In this document: positions 12,101 through 20,999 of the stretch, piece after piece
Numbering within the stretch: position 1 is the first letter of the stretch
Layout of the letters: every line of letters starts with the position of its first letter
NCBI RefSeq assembly: GCF_910596095.1
Contig: NC_056550.1
Coordinates: 29,051,699-29,115,698, forward strand
DNA: 64,000 nt
DNA from: Thunnus maccoyii
Taxonomy: Eukaryota > Chordata > Actinopteri > Scombriformes > Scombridae
Reading direction: 5' to 3'
Position numbers and translations under genes: made by a program
The notes under the pieces: model-generated
What the model saw: only the letters and a program-made list of their open reading frames with translations
Databases searched by the model: none
Told to the model about the DNA's origin: nothing

Positions 12101-15100
12101 ATAGTGAAGGCTTGTGTTGCTCTATGCAACTTCCTAACATGTACTGACACAGCAAATTCAGTAACCACAAGATACATCCCAGCCACCTACACGGACACTA
12201 CAACCCCATCATCAGCCAGGGGAGTGGAGGCAACGTGGAGGGAAACAGCAACCTTCTGGATCCAAGGCAGCTGTCTACAACAAGAGCAACAAAGGCTGCA
12301 CTCAGCAAAACCTCCAAACGTTTTCAGGTACCTGTCAGATGTGTACCATGGCAGAAGAGGTCTACCGAACTAAAGAACTGTACTGTGTACAAGTTGTCGA
12401 TTTTGATTTCTGTAACATGCTGTGATACTTTGTGACGTGCATAATAAAAGTTGAAAGCTTAAAACCTCGAAGAGTCATCTTTGAAAAATGAAATACTTTT
12501 AAAAGTTACTGTTAAACAAACTCTTGAGAGACTTGTCAGATTCTTGAAATGTATTTATTGGGTGACAACCTTTGTAATAAAAAAAAGAAACAAGCCACAG
12601 ATATGGAGGTCTATAAATGTGTCTATACAGATAGATATAAAATATATAAAGAATACTGTGTAAATATTCAGTATAGATATATAAAATAAGAGTTTAACCT
12701 ATAATACAATAAAGCTTTTATATAGTAAATTCTCAATCACTACACAGATATAGAAATTTATATATAAACATGTATAAAATATTGGTGAAAATATATTTAT
12801 AAAAAGTAAAAGTATAAAATATAAATGTCCCTTTCAGAGACTAAAGACATCAGACCACAAATCTACTGGTCTGCTTCATCCTGACAGAACTCTTTCTGCA
12901 TGCGGTCAAGTATCTGCTGGATTTCAGATTTGGCCTCCATCCTTTTTTGTGGTGGAAGCTTCATCAGCATCCCTGCTACCATCTGACCAAACGGTGCCTC
13001 TTCGTCTTCATCTTCATCCTCTCCGTCTCTGTTCGGTCTCTTCGTCCTGTCCAACGTAGCCTCCTGCAGAGGTGTCGGATGCTCCTTCCTCTTTTTTGAC
13101 TTGGTAGGAGTCACAGGTGAGGTTGGTGGTGGGGATGAAGGTGCGGTAGACACACAGGGTGCTGACGAGGAAGAGGACGGTGCCGTTTCTGGGGATGCTG
13201 AGGGCAGCGATGGTTCCGATGGACCGGGCGGAGGAACGTTCCCTTCTGAACAGACAGGGACTTGTTCAGCAGGGGAACCAGCAGCGATGCTCTTGGACTG
13301 CAACACCACAGGTTCACTAGATCCTTCACACTGAAACACATCATAGTAACATATCTTAATTATACGAAGAACAATTAGTCAGCATTAATAACACTTATAA
13401 TACATATGCAGTAGCAACTCAAAAATGCAGGATTATTTCATGCCATACTAGTCATGCGTGCACACTCGCCAGCCACACTCAACACAATAGCCTGTAGCTA
13501 CGTTGCTAAGTAGAGGCTAGCTTGCATTGACTGTGGCCACTCGTCTGTCATACGTTTAATGATTTAATAGTTCACATTACCTCCGCTGGGAAGTTCGATT
13601 CCGTGGCACGATGTTTTATGAAGCCAGAGAGTCAATCCAGCATTGAAATAATGGGAGGTATGTCGGCACTGCCGCCTGCATCGCCGCTCCTTCCTTTCAG
13701 CTTTCTCTTGGCCTTGACAAATCTGCCTCGACTTTTACCTGCAGGCATTATCATCTCTCCAAAGGGTTCGAGCGATTTCTCGCCAGGAGTTTAACCCCGT
13801 TTGAAATGTCTTTGTATTCCTTTAAAGATGAACTGAATTAACGTGGGTAACGGCACATCTCCTCGCACAACCGCTCTTCAAAACAAGCATCCATGTTGTT
13901 TTTTTCTGGCACAGTCGGCGCCTGTTGTCGTACAGTCTGCGCGGTCACAAATTTTGGGCTGCACGCAGGCAGATGACGAAGTTTATCTCACGCGGACCCT
14001 CGCGGCCAACGCCGATGCAGAAAGCATGAATTGACCTTAAAGGGAAACTTCAGTATTTTTCAACCTGGACCCTGTTTTCTCATCATTTTGTGTCTAAGTG
14101 ATTGATGGGGGAAAGTTTTGAAACTGGTCCAGTACTGAGTGAGAGTAATGTAAACCTTTGGAGCATTAGCGCTCCATCAATGTCTCCATTCAGTCCACTA
14201 CAGTGCTTGTTTTCACCACTGACAGGCACAACATTATAGAAAGAACCACACAGACAAATACAATTTTTTCTTTAAATTTCACTTGATCCGGTTAATATAA
14301 AGCCATTTTTTTCATAATACATAAAATCACTTGTGTGGGATATCACATATGTAGAATATGTGGGTTTATATTGCACCATATATGTTAAAAACATAATTCT
14401 AAACACACGTATGCCTACATAAAACATAATATTTTTGCTTAGTACTTAATACAAAGTATTGATTTCCAGACATAACAGCAACATCCTTACAATCATTCAC
14501 ACATGGAAATACATTATTTCCATGTATTTTTCATTTTACCAACAGAACACAGAAACAAGAACCGCCTCAATTCTCCCTTTTCATTATTATATATATAAAT
14601 ATACATATATATATATATATATATATATGTATATTTATATATATGTATATTTACTGAACCCAAAGAGTTCAGAGAGAAGAATACGACCTGATTTTAATAC
14701 GACTTAAAGTCAAGAAACTAAAATATAAAAAGTTGAATATTTCAGTTTCCTGTGTGTGGAGACGCTTCCGCTGAGCGCCGCATGTGGTATCTAGACAAAT
14801 GCATTTAAATATATTTAATCAACAACTTTATCGCTTTAAACCAGAGACCTAAACATCTGCCGCCATGACACCAGGCATCAAGCCCTTTCATGCCTGGTGT
14901 CCACTACAGAGGACAGATGTTTGGAAGCCGTTTTGATACCGTTTAAAGGTGTAGTACGTCTACATTTCCATCTGAATATCATTTTTGACTCTCTTGGAGA
15001 GAGGGTGGAGGAAATGCACCAAGTAGCTCAGGAATATCTGTTAAATATCTTTATTCTCAAAGCAAAAAAAAAAAAAAAAAAACAGGTAAAAAAATATATT

Positions 15101-17378
15101 TAATATTCAAATTTTTAATAATATTTTTCTTGTACATTTTTTTCTGTGACTGAAAATACACCTGTCCTCTCTGTTGTTGTTGTTATTTAATGTTTCTATG
15201 TGTATTCACACTATTTGCTCTTAGTAACATATTGACTCCGTTGCTGCGTGGTGTCCACTACACTAAATACGATATATTAAAAAAAAAAAAGTTGCTGGCA
15301 TGATTTTTTTGTTTAAGAGTAAAAGATAAACAATAAAAACAATGATTACTCTGTGATTTGATCATTCATGCATGACAGTATCTAGTTAGCAGAGCTTGAT
15401 GTTCACTGTTTGGACTAACGGGGGCAGATTCGAAGCGAACGCCGTCTTGCTTTATTTTCACCTTTTCTCTAACTGGGAATGTTGGTATTGGCAGTGGTAG
15501 AAGAAGTACTCAACTATTAATACTGCACAGTAAAAATACTGTAAAAGTCCTGCGTTCATTTTTACTTAAAAGTGACGTGTGAGAGAAATATTATATTATA
15601 GCACTATGTACTGAAATTTACACGACATCCGTTCAAGGAGGAGATTTGAACTGTTTTATATAGTGCTGGATTGTTTAATGAATCATAATGCATCATATTT
15701 GAATTGTTATATTTAAAGTATAGTAACATTTATCTGTCAGGTAAATGTGTGTTTTCCTCTGAACAACAAGTTAGAGAAGTAACATGATTTAATATTTTTC
15801 ATATCTGAACATCATAATAAATCTACAGCCTTGCCGCCTGTGGACTAAAGTGCTCTTACGTGGTCTCTGAGTGGAGGAACTCTTGTGTACCTGGTTCTGC
15901 TGCTGCTGGTTCTGGGCCTGCTGCTGCTGCTGGTTCTGGTGCTGCTGCTGCAGCTGCTGGTTCTGGTGGTGCTGCTGCTGCAGCTGCTGCTGCACCCTCA
16001 GCTGCTGCTGCACCTGGAACTGCTGCTGCTGCATGGCGTTCTGCTGCTGCTGCACCTGCTGGAACTGCTGGAACTGGATGGACTGCTGCTGCTGCTGTTG
16101 CTGCTGCGCCTGCACCATCTGCTGCATGGGCATCTGGCCTGGACCCCCTACTGCAGAGGAGACGGAGGTGAAAGGACAGAAACCGTTGGTGCCGCGGCGG
16201 CAGTCTGAGGAGATGTCTGGAGTCTCAAACACACACACACACACACAACGTGCCAAAGCAGAGACTGAAAGTAAGACCGGCTCTGATGCCAAAATATGCC
16301 GTTTAGACGCAGCCAGCATCCACTGAACGCTCTGCAGATGTGCATCAAACACACACCACATGGAGGAAACACACTCACTGGCTTGTGGGTTTCCAGCCAC
16401 CCCTGCCATGGCATGCTGGCCTATCTGCATCTGCCCCATGGCCCCCATGCCACCCACTGAAGCACCGGTGGGGCGAGGCCCCATGCCGATGGCGCCCGGG
16501 CCCCCTCCAACCCCTGTCAGGTTAGTCAGGGCATTCATGGGATCTAGCAGAAGGGTAGACAACAGACAATATTACGCAGCTCCAACATGCACAGCAGAAA
16601 TCATGAACACCATGAGTCTGGAAGTGACAGCAGAGGACAGAACACAGCAAAGAAAACTCAACCAAACAGATCCAAACAAAAAGTCCACCTACCTGGACCT
16701 CCGAGTGTCTTCTTGTCTGTAAACGAGACACAAGTCCAAGTCAGACATTCACCTCACAAACATGCCAACACATCAAACAAACAGCCGCTGCAGTGAACAG
16801 ATACTCACGGATGTCTCTGAAGTGTATGATCAGCCTCGCCACCAGAGATAAATACTCCTCCTGCAGGGAAAAAAGAGCCGTCAGTCATGACAAGGTTTAG
16901 CAGACTCTGCAGGTGTGTGTGTGTGTGTGTGTAGACGTCGTCCTGCAGTGTGTCTCTCTCTCTACTCACTCTGGATTTGGCTTTGACGTAAACGTGGTTC
17001 TCCATGTCGTTGCCAGACTTGGTGTGAGCGGTTCCTGCCTTCCTCATCGCCTCCTCGCTGGGAGGGAAGACACAGGAGTCACACAAGAGCTGCGACTAAC
17101 ACATTTATTTATTCAATCTGATCATCGTTTTTCATTCATTTTGTCCATAAAACATCAGAAAACTGTTTCCTGCAGCGCGACGTAACGTCTCCAGATGTTT
17201 ATTCATTTACTATCATGTAAGGAAGCAGAGCAGGATCAATGAACAATTCATCAATGAGCTAAATAGTTGCAGATTTCATTTTCTTTCAAATTAATAATCT
17301 AATAGTTGCAGCTCTGAATCACACATATTGATTGTCTGTTTTATGATTTATGGTCGCGCTGCTTCTCTGACCTCTGCT

Positions 17379-17423
<45 letters not shown>

Positions 17424-17500
17424 GCACGCACGCACGCACGCACGCACGCACACACGCACACACACGCTCACACGCACACACGCACACACACACGCACACG

Positions 17501-17537
<37 letters not shown>

Positions 17538-17580
17538 TCACACACACACAAGCGCGCACACACACACGCACACACACACG

Positions 17581-17618
<38 letters not shown>

Positions 17619-20001
17619 CACACGCGCGCGCGCACACACACACACACGTGCGCGTGCGCACACACACACACACTCACTCTCACACACACACTCACACACA
17701 CACGTGCGCACACACACACACACACACACACTCACTCTCACACACACACTCACACACACACGTGCGCACACACACACACACACACACACTCACTCTCACA
17801 CACACGCGCACACACACAGTGAACCAGGTGAAGTGAAAACAACTCGTAGTTTACCTCAGTTGACGACGACTACGTTCGTTACTGGAAGTGCAATAAAAAG
17901 CCAATAAATACTTCATCAAAGCAACAAACACGAAGAACAATACTGAACCCTTCAGCTGCAGAGGGAGGAAGAGGAGGAGGAGGAGGAGGAGGAGGAGGAA
18001 GGACATGCACCACACAGACGTTTACAGACTTAATGAATGAATCTTTATCTTTGCTGCTTGGTGTGACAGAGTGAATGTTCATCCTTTAATCACAGCTGCT
18101 AACAGCCTGCAGGTGTATCAGTAGAGGAGCTGCAGTGTAGAAACAGATTAACTGAATGAATATATATCTGATGCCACGTTAACTAGAAATGTGTAATATC
18201 ATCAATTATTAAACTGCTGCTGTGTGTGATTTAGTTTCATATCCCTGATAATTTACTACATGTGTTTGTGTTTTATAGATGAATGTTTCTAGTAAAACAT
18301 ATATAATCATCGCTGTGGCATCCCTTGATAAACCTCACAGTGAAAGTGTCAATAAATAAAAAATAATAATAAATAAAGATGACTAATCAATGTTCAAATG
18401 TTACCAGACACTCAATAGATTACTGTTGTTTTCTTTGACTGGTGAAATCGATCAACCAGCGTTTGGCTTGTGGATGGTGCTGATGTGCCCTGGTCAGGAA
18501 TACATATGTTTCTAATCATTAATAACTATTTACAGACTGTGTGGGTTAAAATGCACAAGATGCCTGATTCTCCTCCACAACAATTCACTATGTTGACAAT
18601 CTCTCTGACCCCCCCAGCAGGGGGGGAATGTACTGAAGTACAGTTTTGAGGTACTTGTACTTTACTTGAGTATTTCCATGTGATGCTACTTTCTACATTT
18701 CAGAGGGAAATATTGTACTTTCTACTCCACTACATTTATTTGACAGCTTTAGTTACTTTTCAGATGAAGATTTGACACAATGGATAATATAACAAGCTTT
18801 TAAAATACAACACATTGTTAAAGATGAAACCAGTGGTTTCCAACCTTTTTGGCTTTTGACGTCTTACAAAAAGCAGTGTGTAGTCGGGGTCACATTTCAC
18901 ATGTCTATGAGTTGTTAACAGCTCCACCAAATAGTGATTTTTCCCTCTAAACTTCTCACATGCTTTCATTTCAATAAATGTTCAAATGATCCAATATTTC
19001 AGCAAAAATCAAAGATTAGAGAAAAAGTCCAAAAACTGAAAACAGATTTGTGTATCAGAACTTTGTTTTTCTTCTTTCCTCTCCCATTAATCATCTCACC
19101 ACCCCTCACATTTATCTGCTGACCCTTTGGAGGGGCCCGACCCCTAGGTTGGGAACCACTGGACTAAACTAGCTAACTGTATATAAAGTAGTGTAAACTA
19201 GCTCCACCTCCAGCAGCTACAACAGTAACATGCTGCTCTAACACTGATGCTTCACTATTAATAATCTAATGATGTCATATATAATAATATATCAGTCAGA
19301 GGGACCAAACCACTACTTTTACTGCAATACTTTAACTACATCAAGCTCATAATACTTATGTACTTTTACTTCAATACTTTTACTTGTAATGGAGTATTTT
19401 TACATTGCTGTGTTGGTATTTTTACTGCAGTAAAGGATCTCAGTACTTCTTCCATCTCTGCTAAATGTATTTATCGGTTATTATTTAATATTTACTGTAT
19501 GATCTTGGCCATTTATCAGATCAGATTTTTGCCCGTTTTATTCTGGTTGACATTAAATCATTAACAATTACAAAACATGTTCGGTAGATAATTAACAGGA
19601 AACAAGTGAGAACTACAACTGTGTAACTGACTAACTTTAGCTGCTAATAATGAAATATGACAGAAAATTACATTAAATATTGTTTTAGTTCATTTTTATG
19701 TACGCCGAATGAAAGAGTGAAGCTAAACAATTCTTAGCAGGTTTTCTGTCATGTTTGAAAACCTCTGTTATGTTTGTGTTTTTACATTTCGGTGTTAATT
19801 TGCGGGTTTTTAATACGTGTTTCCAGCAGCGCTAACGCTAGCCGAGCTAGCATTAGCTCAGCTAGCTCACGAGGCTAACAGAAACAGAAACAGTGATTTA
19901 GCCGCAAAACAACAACAATAAAACAACTATTCTCACATCTGAGCGACGACTTTCTGTCGGAACTGCGGGCTCCTCCAGTCGCTGTCCGGTCCTGGGTCCA
20001 T
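114..20001 (-). CDS. med15: MED15, Mediator complex subunit 15 (5' two thirds, 12 coding exons)
   Basis: MED15 is a tail-module subunit of the Mediator complex in the nucleus. Its KIX-type N-terminus binds activation domains such as those of SREBP and SMADs (family knowledge). I assembled the exons by eye: 19937-20001, 16970-17057, 16809-16860, 16693-16716, 16379-16543, 15891-16150, 8953-9297, 6708-6842, 1537-1653, 903-1021, 685-812 and 114-248. All have GT/AG borders and consistent phases, giving about 544 codons. Exons 1-4 encode the KIX-like region ([17 protein letters not shown], then [20 protein letters not shown], then [17 protein letters not shown]). Exons 6-8 are Gln/Ala rich, exon 9 has 14 alanines, and exons 10-11 are Pro/Ser rich. 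Exon 12 carries the hallmark [20 protein letters not shown]. The C-terminal exons lie left of position 1. The start codon is chosen because the residues after it match the family N-terminus. No disabling change is seen. Confidence 0.95.
685..812 (-). CDS. med15: MED15 exon 11 (Ser/Pro rich)
   Basis: It encodes [20 protein letters not shown], then [23 protein letters not shown]. This [10 protein letters not shown]...ARTPQN...PSPGPLNTP pattern is specific to MED15. Confidence 0.93.
903..1021 (-). CDS. med15: MED15 exon 10 (Pro/Ser/Gln rich)
   Basis: It encodes [20 protein letters not shown] and then a proline-rich stretch ending QPNSA. The acceptor is CCACAG and the donor GTACGC, leaving two bases of the next codon. 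Confidence 0.92.
1537..1653 (-). CDS. med15: MED15 exon 9 (poly-Ala)
   Basis: It encodes [16 protein letters not shown], 14 alanines, and VGGQNMTQQ. It is 39 codons between acceptor TTCAG and donor GTATTC. The alanine run uses mixed GCN codons, so it is not a recent pure expansion. Confidence 0.85.
1782..2251 (+). repeat. 47-bp minisatellite, about 10 copies
   Basis: The unit AGTACATAAGTATTATGAGC... recurs every 47 bp (1782, 1829, 1876 ... 2205) with almost no differences; one copy has GACGTAG for GATGTAG. It lies entirely inside the hAT-type element near its left end. The related copy at 19.3 kb carries essentially one unit. Confidence 0.95.
2408..2739. mobile_element. Nested short hAT-like element
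   Basis: It starts CAGTGGTTCCCAACCTAGG and ends with the inverted match AGGTTGGAAACCACTG. The flanking octamers GTTTAGTC and GTTTCATC agree at 6 of 8 positions, consistent with an old hAT target duplication. The same nested block sits in the 18.6-19.4 kb copy, so the composite amplified as one unit. Confidence 0.7.
3570..3835 (+). pseudogene. Penelope-like element fragment (GIY-YIG endonuclease remnant)
   Basis: Translation gives [20 protein letters not shown], then RRAIR, a stop, and [13 protein letters not shown] ... [20 protein letters not shown]. The order (YIGKT ... R..EH ... I ... GD ... ) resembles the C-terminal GIY-YIG domain of fish Penelope/Neptune retroelements. At least one stop codon interrupts it. 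No reverse transcriptase is nearby. Confidence 0.6.
4130..4750. repeat. Fragment of a dispersed fish repeat
   Basis: The stretch holds GAGTGACGTCACGGTAACGA near 4670 and a CCGCC-poor, GCTAGGTGG-containing body. The ACGTCAC segment matches the end of the elements at 22.2 kb and 58.4 kb. No gene is seen here. Confidence 0.4.
4752..5643 (-). pseudogene. L2-like LINE, 5'-truncated copy (RT C-terminus and 3' tail)
   Basis: On the minus strand the reading begins [20 protein letters not shown], continues [11 protein letters not shown]...[33 protein letters not shown], then [20 protein letters not shown] in another frame. This is the C-terminal part of an L2/CR1-type reverse transcriptase ORF. The 3' end at about 4752 carries AAAAGCGTCTGCTAAATG, the usual fish L2 tail, followed by a TGTAA-type repeat. 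It is disabled by frameshifts. Confidence 0.8.
5650..6700. other. MED15 intron, no recognisable feature
   Basis: The stretch is AT rich. Apart from a CAGACAGACAGACAGA run at about 6060, I see no coding potential or repeat ends. Confidence 0.5.
6708..6842 (-). CDS. med15: MED15 exon 8 (Gln/Ala rich)
   Basis: It encodes [12 protein letters not shown], then [18 protein letters not shown], a short alanine run and GVPGQ. It is 45 codons in phase 0 on both sides, with acceptor GTAAGCAG and donor GTGAGA. Confidence 0.92.
7165..8640 (+). repeat. 41-bp minisatellite array, about 35 copies, MED15 intron 7
   Basis: The consensus is TTTTTACATTTATATACTTA followed by AGTTTGTACCTGTAATCTTAG. Variants (AAATTTG, ATGTTTG, TTTAATTTG) recur in higher-order order, for example alternating ACTTATG and ACTTTAA units. 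The array is bounded by a direct duplication: GATGAAAGACAG...CTGTACTACAGTTT (about 7040-7142) and GATGAAGGACAG...TTGTACTACAGTTT (about 8632-8730). Confidence 0.95.
8953..9297 (-). CDS. med15: MED15 exon 7 (poly-Gln and QA repeats)
   Basis: It starts [20 protein letters not shown], continues through about 15 Gln-Ala dipeptides and ends MKIQAFQ at donor GTGAGA. The exon is 345 nt, exactly 115 codons. The QA dipeptide run (GCTCAG/GCCCAG) is a coding microsatellite. Confidence 0.92.
9425..9620 (+). repeat. Diverged copies of the 41-bp motif in intron 6
   Basis: TTTGTACCTGTAA and TTTATACCTGTAAACTTGG recur several times with irregular spacing. This is the same motif family as the array on the other side of exon 7, but older. 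Confidence 0.7.
9880..10440 (+). pseudogene. PIF/Harbinger (HARBI1-like) transposase remnant
   Basis: The translation contains [20 protein letters not shown], then [18 protein letters not shown], the helix-turn-helix-like RLG.STVS.I block typical of HARBI1-type transposases. Further on, another frame reads [20 protein letters not shown], matching the conserved SG..YFNYKG.HS block next to the catalytic DDE core. Frame changes between these blocks and loss of the acidic residues show it is inactive. A likely C-terminal piece, with [12 protein letters not shown], lies near 12.33 kb, followed by an AATAAA-type signal (12441). Confidence 0.8.
10690..12010 (-). mobile_element. Non-autonomous element interrupted by an L2 LINE fragment
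   Basis: Its two halves, 10690-11056 and 11813-12010, match in reverse complement the uninterrupted copy at 22195-22840: TAAATTATGGTCCCATTTAG on one side, and GGGTGACATCACGG with GCTAGCAGCTAGC on the other. About 155 bp of that copy is replaced here by LINE sequence. Confidence 0.75.
11057..11812 (+). pseudogene. L2-like LINE fragment (reverse transcriptase C-terminus)
   Basis: It reads [20 protein letters not shown], then [38 protein letters not shown] and [20 protein letters not shown]. The first block is the A/YxDD-like end of an RT palm domain. The copy has in-frame stops (for example after RHGK region and PR*W) and lacks the LINE 3' tail. Confidence 0.85.
12863..13339 (-). CDS. BESS-motif protein of the Harbinger element (C-terminal exon)
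   Basis: The open frame covers about 155 codons. It is Ser/Pro rich with a basic SKKRKE stretch (possible nuclear localisation), then an acidic [11 protein letters not shown], and ends with a BESS-like helix pair: [20 protein letters not shown] then [17 protein letters not shown] motifs mediate protein contacts in MADF-type DNA-binding proteins, the usual partners of Harbinger transposases. An acceptor-like site lies near 13330. A possible first exon near 13635-13752 ([20 protein letters not shown] on the minus strand) also looks like the start of such a protein. I see no MADF/Myb domain, so it may be incomplete. Confidence 0.65.
   Translation of the reverse strand: MFQCEGSSEPVVLQSKSIAAGSPAEQVPVCSEGNVPPPGPSEPSLPSASPETAPSSSSSAPCVSTAPSSPPPTSPVTPTKSKKRKEHPTPLQEATLDRTKRPNRDGEDEDEDEEAPFGQMVAGMLMKLPPQKRMEAKSEIQQILDRMQKEFCQDEADQ
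14040..15480. other. Intronic repeats; imperfect inverted repeat and AT microsatellite
   Basis: AAACTTCAGTATTTTTCAAC at about 14046 resembles the start of a common fish repeat. (AT)n occupies 14590-14655. An inverted repeat with arms AAACATCTG...GACACCAGGCAT (from 14851) and its mirror up to about 14922 has an 11-nt loop. An A-tract is at 15064-15082. No gene is seen. Confidence 0.55.
15492..15780 (+). mobile_element. Fragment related to the hAT-type element
   Basis: It begins GCAGTGGTAGAAGAAGTACT and continues with AGTAAAAATACTGTAAAAG, like the left end of the element at 1742. The right end was not found. Confidence 0.5.
15891..16150 (-). CDS. med15: MED15 exon 6 (poly-Gln)
   Basis: It encodes [15 protein letters not shown] followed by a Gln-dominated stretch with V, F, H and N interruptions, ending in QNQ at donor GTACAC. 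On the plus strand this appears as long CTG tracts. Length in this exon is likely polymorphic. Confidence 0.9.
16379..16543 (-). CDS. med15: MED15 exon 5 (Gly/Met-rich linker)
   Basis: It encodes [20 protein letters not shown] and continues Gly/Met rich to [11 protein letters not shown]. The DPMNAL start is characteristic of MED15. The donor is GTGAGT. Confidence 0.93.
16693..16716 (-). CDS. med15: MED15 exon 4 (24-nt microexon)
   Basis: This very short exon encodes (H)KKTLGGP between acceptor TTTACAG and donor GTAGGT. Its phase is compatible with both neighbours, and its KK residues match the KIX-flanking linker of the family. Confidence 0.85.
16809..16860 (-). CDS. med15: MED15 exon 3 (KIX domain)
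   Basis: It encodes [17 protein letters not shown], the last KIX helix. Flanks are acceptor CTGCAG and donor GTGAGT. Confidence 0.95.
16970..17057 (-). CDS. med15: MED15 exon 2 (KIX domain)
   Basis: It encodes [20 protein letters not shown] and then HVYVKAKSR, the central KIX helix region. Acceptor CAG and donor GTGAGT are present, and the phase joins exons 1 and 3. Confidence 0.95.
17380..17820. repeat. CA microsatellite with CG interruptions, about 440 bp
   Basis: Alternating (CA)n with CGCA, CGCG, TGCG and CTCA interruptions, in MED15 intron 1. A block with CACGTGCGCACACACAC...CACTCACTCTCAC repeats three times at its right end. Long frames on both strands are artefacts of the repeat. Confidence 0.97.
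17967..18002 (+). repeat. GGA microsatellite
   Basis: (AGG)n purine run of about 36 bp in MED15 intron 1. Confidence 0.85.
18628..19460 (-). mobile_element. Second copy of the hAT-type composite element, inverted
   Basis: It matches 1742-2970 in reverse complement: TACAGTTTTGAGGTACTTGT at the left, the nested GGTTTCCAACC...GGTTGGGAACCACTGG block, and CTTCTTCCATCTCTG at 19446-19460 in place of CTTCTTCCACCACTG. The other end is lost beside a C/G-run near 18610. Only about one 47-bp unit is present. Confidence 0.85.
19937..20001 (-). CDS. med15: MED15 exon 1 (start codon, KIX N-terminus)
   Basis: The start ATG is followed by [20 protein letters not shown]. The DWRS..FRQK string is typical of MED15 N-termini. 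The donor GTGAGA follows after two bases of the next codon, and exon 2 supplies the third. Confidence 0.93.
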
Positions 20002-20064
20002 GGCAGAAAAAGTGATTTTTGGAGGATTATCCAGCAGAAACGTTTAATGTTTTCCCCTCACTGC

Positions 20065-20165
20065 TCTTCCTTCTTCCGCTCTGAGGAAAATGGCGGATCT
20101 GCTGTGCAGTGTGTTGATGGACGCTGCCGCCGCCTGCTGGCCGGAGCGGCGAAGCGTTCACTGCA
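20065..20165 (-). promoter_or_regulatory. Probable MED15 promoter/TSS region (ETS and YY1-like sites)
   Basis: Just upstream of the start codon the plus strand reads AAAATGGCGG (20087-20096), a YY1-like site (CCGCCATTTT on the gene strand). Next to it is CTTCCGC, an ETS core. Both are common at TATA-less housekeeping start sites. The stretch is locally GC rich. The exact TSS cannot be placed. Confidence 0.6.
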
Positions 20166-20802
20166 GAATCAGCTGGGTTTATGCTTCTTAAGACACTAAA
20201 GCAAGTTTTAAAGTTCTTTATATTGTATTTAACTTTAATTTGGACACACAGCCAGAACAAACATAAACATATAATTATGTACATATTACATTCAGCTCAA
20301 ACTGTTTTCTGTGTGGTAAGAACAAATAACAATATAATTGGATATAACTTAGTGATGTTACCTGTTCACTGTATATTGGCAGCTGACGTGGACGGTACTA
20401 AACATAGACATAATGCTAAAATGAAAATAATATTACTGTATATAACAAGGAAGGTGATTCTTAAACACTGAATCTTTTCTTCTTTTTTTATTTAACCTTT
20501 ACTTAACTAGGAGGTCCCTTGAGATTAGAATCTCTTTTTCGGGGGAGACCTGTCCAAGATAGCAACAAGGTCTTTGTCATGGCCTTATGAACCAGGTTGC
20601 GACACTTTGTGTAAAAATCAAACCATAAAATACTTTATAAAACTTTATTTTTTAAAAATGTGCAAACAAACAAATAAAATAAACTAATCCATTCCATCAA
20701 ATCAGTGGAGTCAAACTGTGATGTCATGATTCTACACATCAGTGTGAAGCTTTGCAGCTTTTATGGTTTCTGCCAATAAACACAAAGATAATGAAGATAA
20801 AG

Positions 20803-20848
20803 TGGAGGAGGAGGAGGAGGAGGAGGAGGAGGAGGAGGAGGAGGAGGA
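20803..20848 (+). repeat. GGA microsatellite upstream of the first MGN-gene promoter
   Basis: Pure (GGA)n of about 45 bp. A shorter related purine run (GGAGGAGGAGGAAGAGGAGG) stands at the same place upstream of the second promoter near 25996, so it belongs to the duplicated block. Confidence 0.9.
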
Positions 20849-20884
20849 CACAGCTGACCAGCAGTCTGTTTATGTGACTCTGGT

Positions 20885-20968
20885 TTAACTTTCACTTTTG
20901 ATGAGAGAGAGACCAGACAGGAAGTCTTCAGCTTGTAATGTGAGATCATCTGGAGAAATCTCTCTGAG
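20885..20968 (+). promoter_or_regulatory. ISRE-like site and 5' noncoding exon of MGN gene 1
   Basis: TTAACTTTCACTTTTG (20885-20900) fits an interferon-stimulated response element read in reverse (GAAANNGAAA-type, one mismatch). It is followed by an exon-like stretch, GACCAGACAGGAAGT...CTCTCTGAG, ending at donor GTAAAT (20969). The same block, with the same motif order, recurs at 26064-26166. Exon start is not determinable. Confidence 0.6.
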
Positions 20969-20999
20969 GTAAATCTTTTAAAATCTTTCTGACTTAATG

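Larger units (their letters stand above)
9640..14040. mobile_element. Degenerate PIF/Harbinger transposon (two-gene type)
   Basis: A plus-strand Harbinger transposase remnant (9880-10440, C-terminus near 12170-12370) and a convergent minus-strand BESS-domain ORF (12863-13339) lie between weakly similar ends: GTCTAATTCATACTAGAC near 9646, and GGTCAATTCATGCTTTC read inward from about 14036. PIF/Harbinger elements normally encode a transposase plus a DNA-binding partner. Later insertions occupy 10.7-12.0 kb. The exact ends are uncertain. Confidence 0.6.

Noticed and set aside
15860-16330. Cys-, Leu- or Ala-rich plus-strand frames across MED15 exon 6
   Set aside because: Translation of CTG tracts opposite a real poly-Gln exon.
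17328-17836. Long Cys-Val or Thr-His frames on both strands in the CA repeat
   Set aside because: Pure microsatellite translation; no gene.
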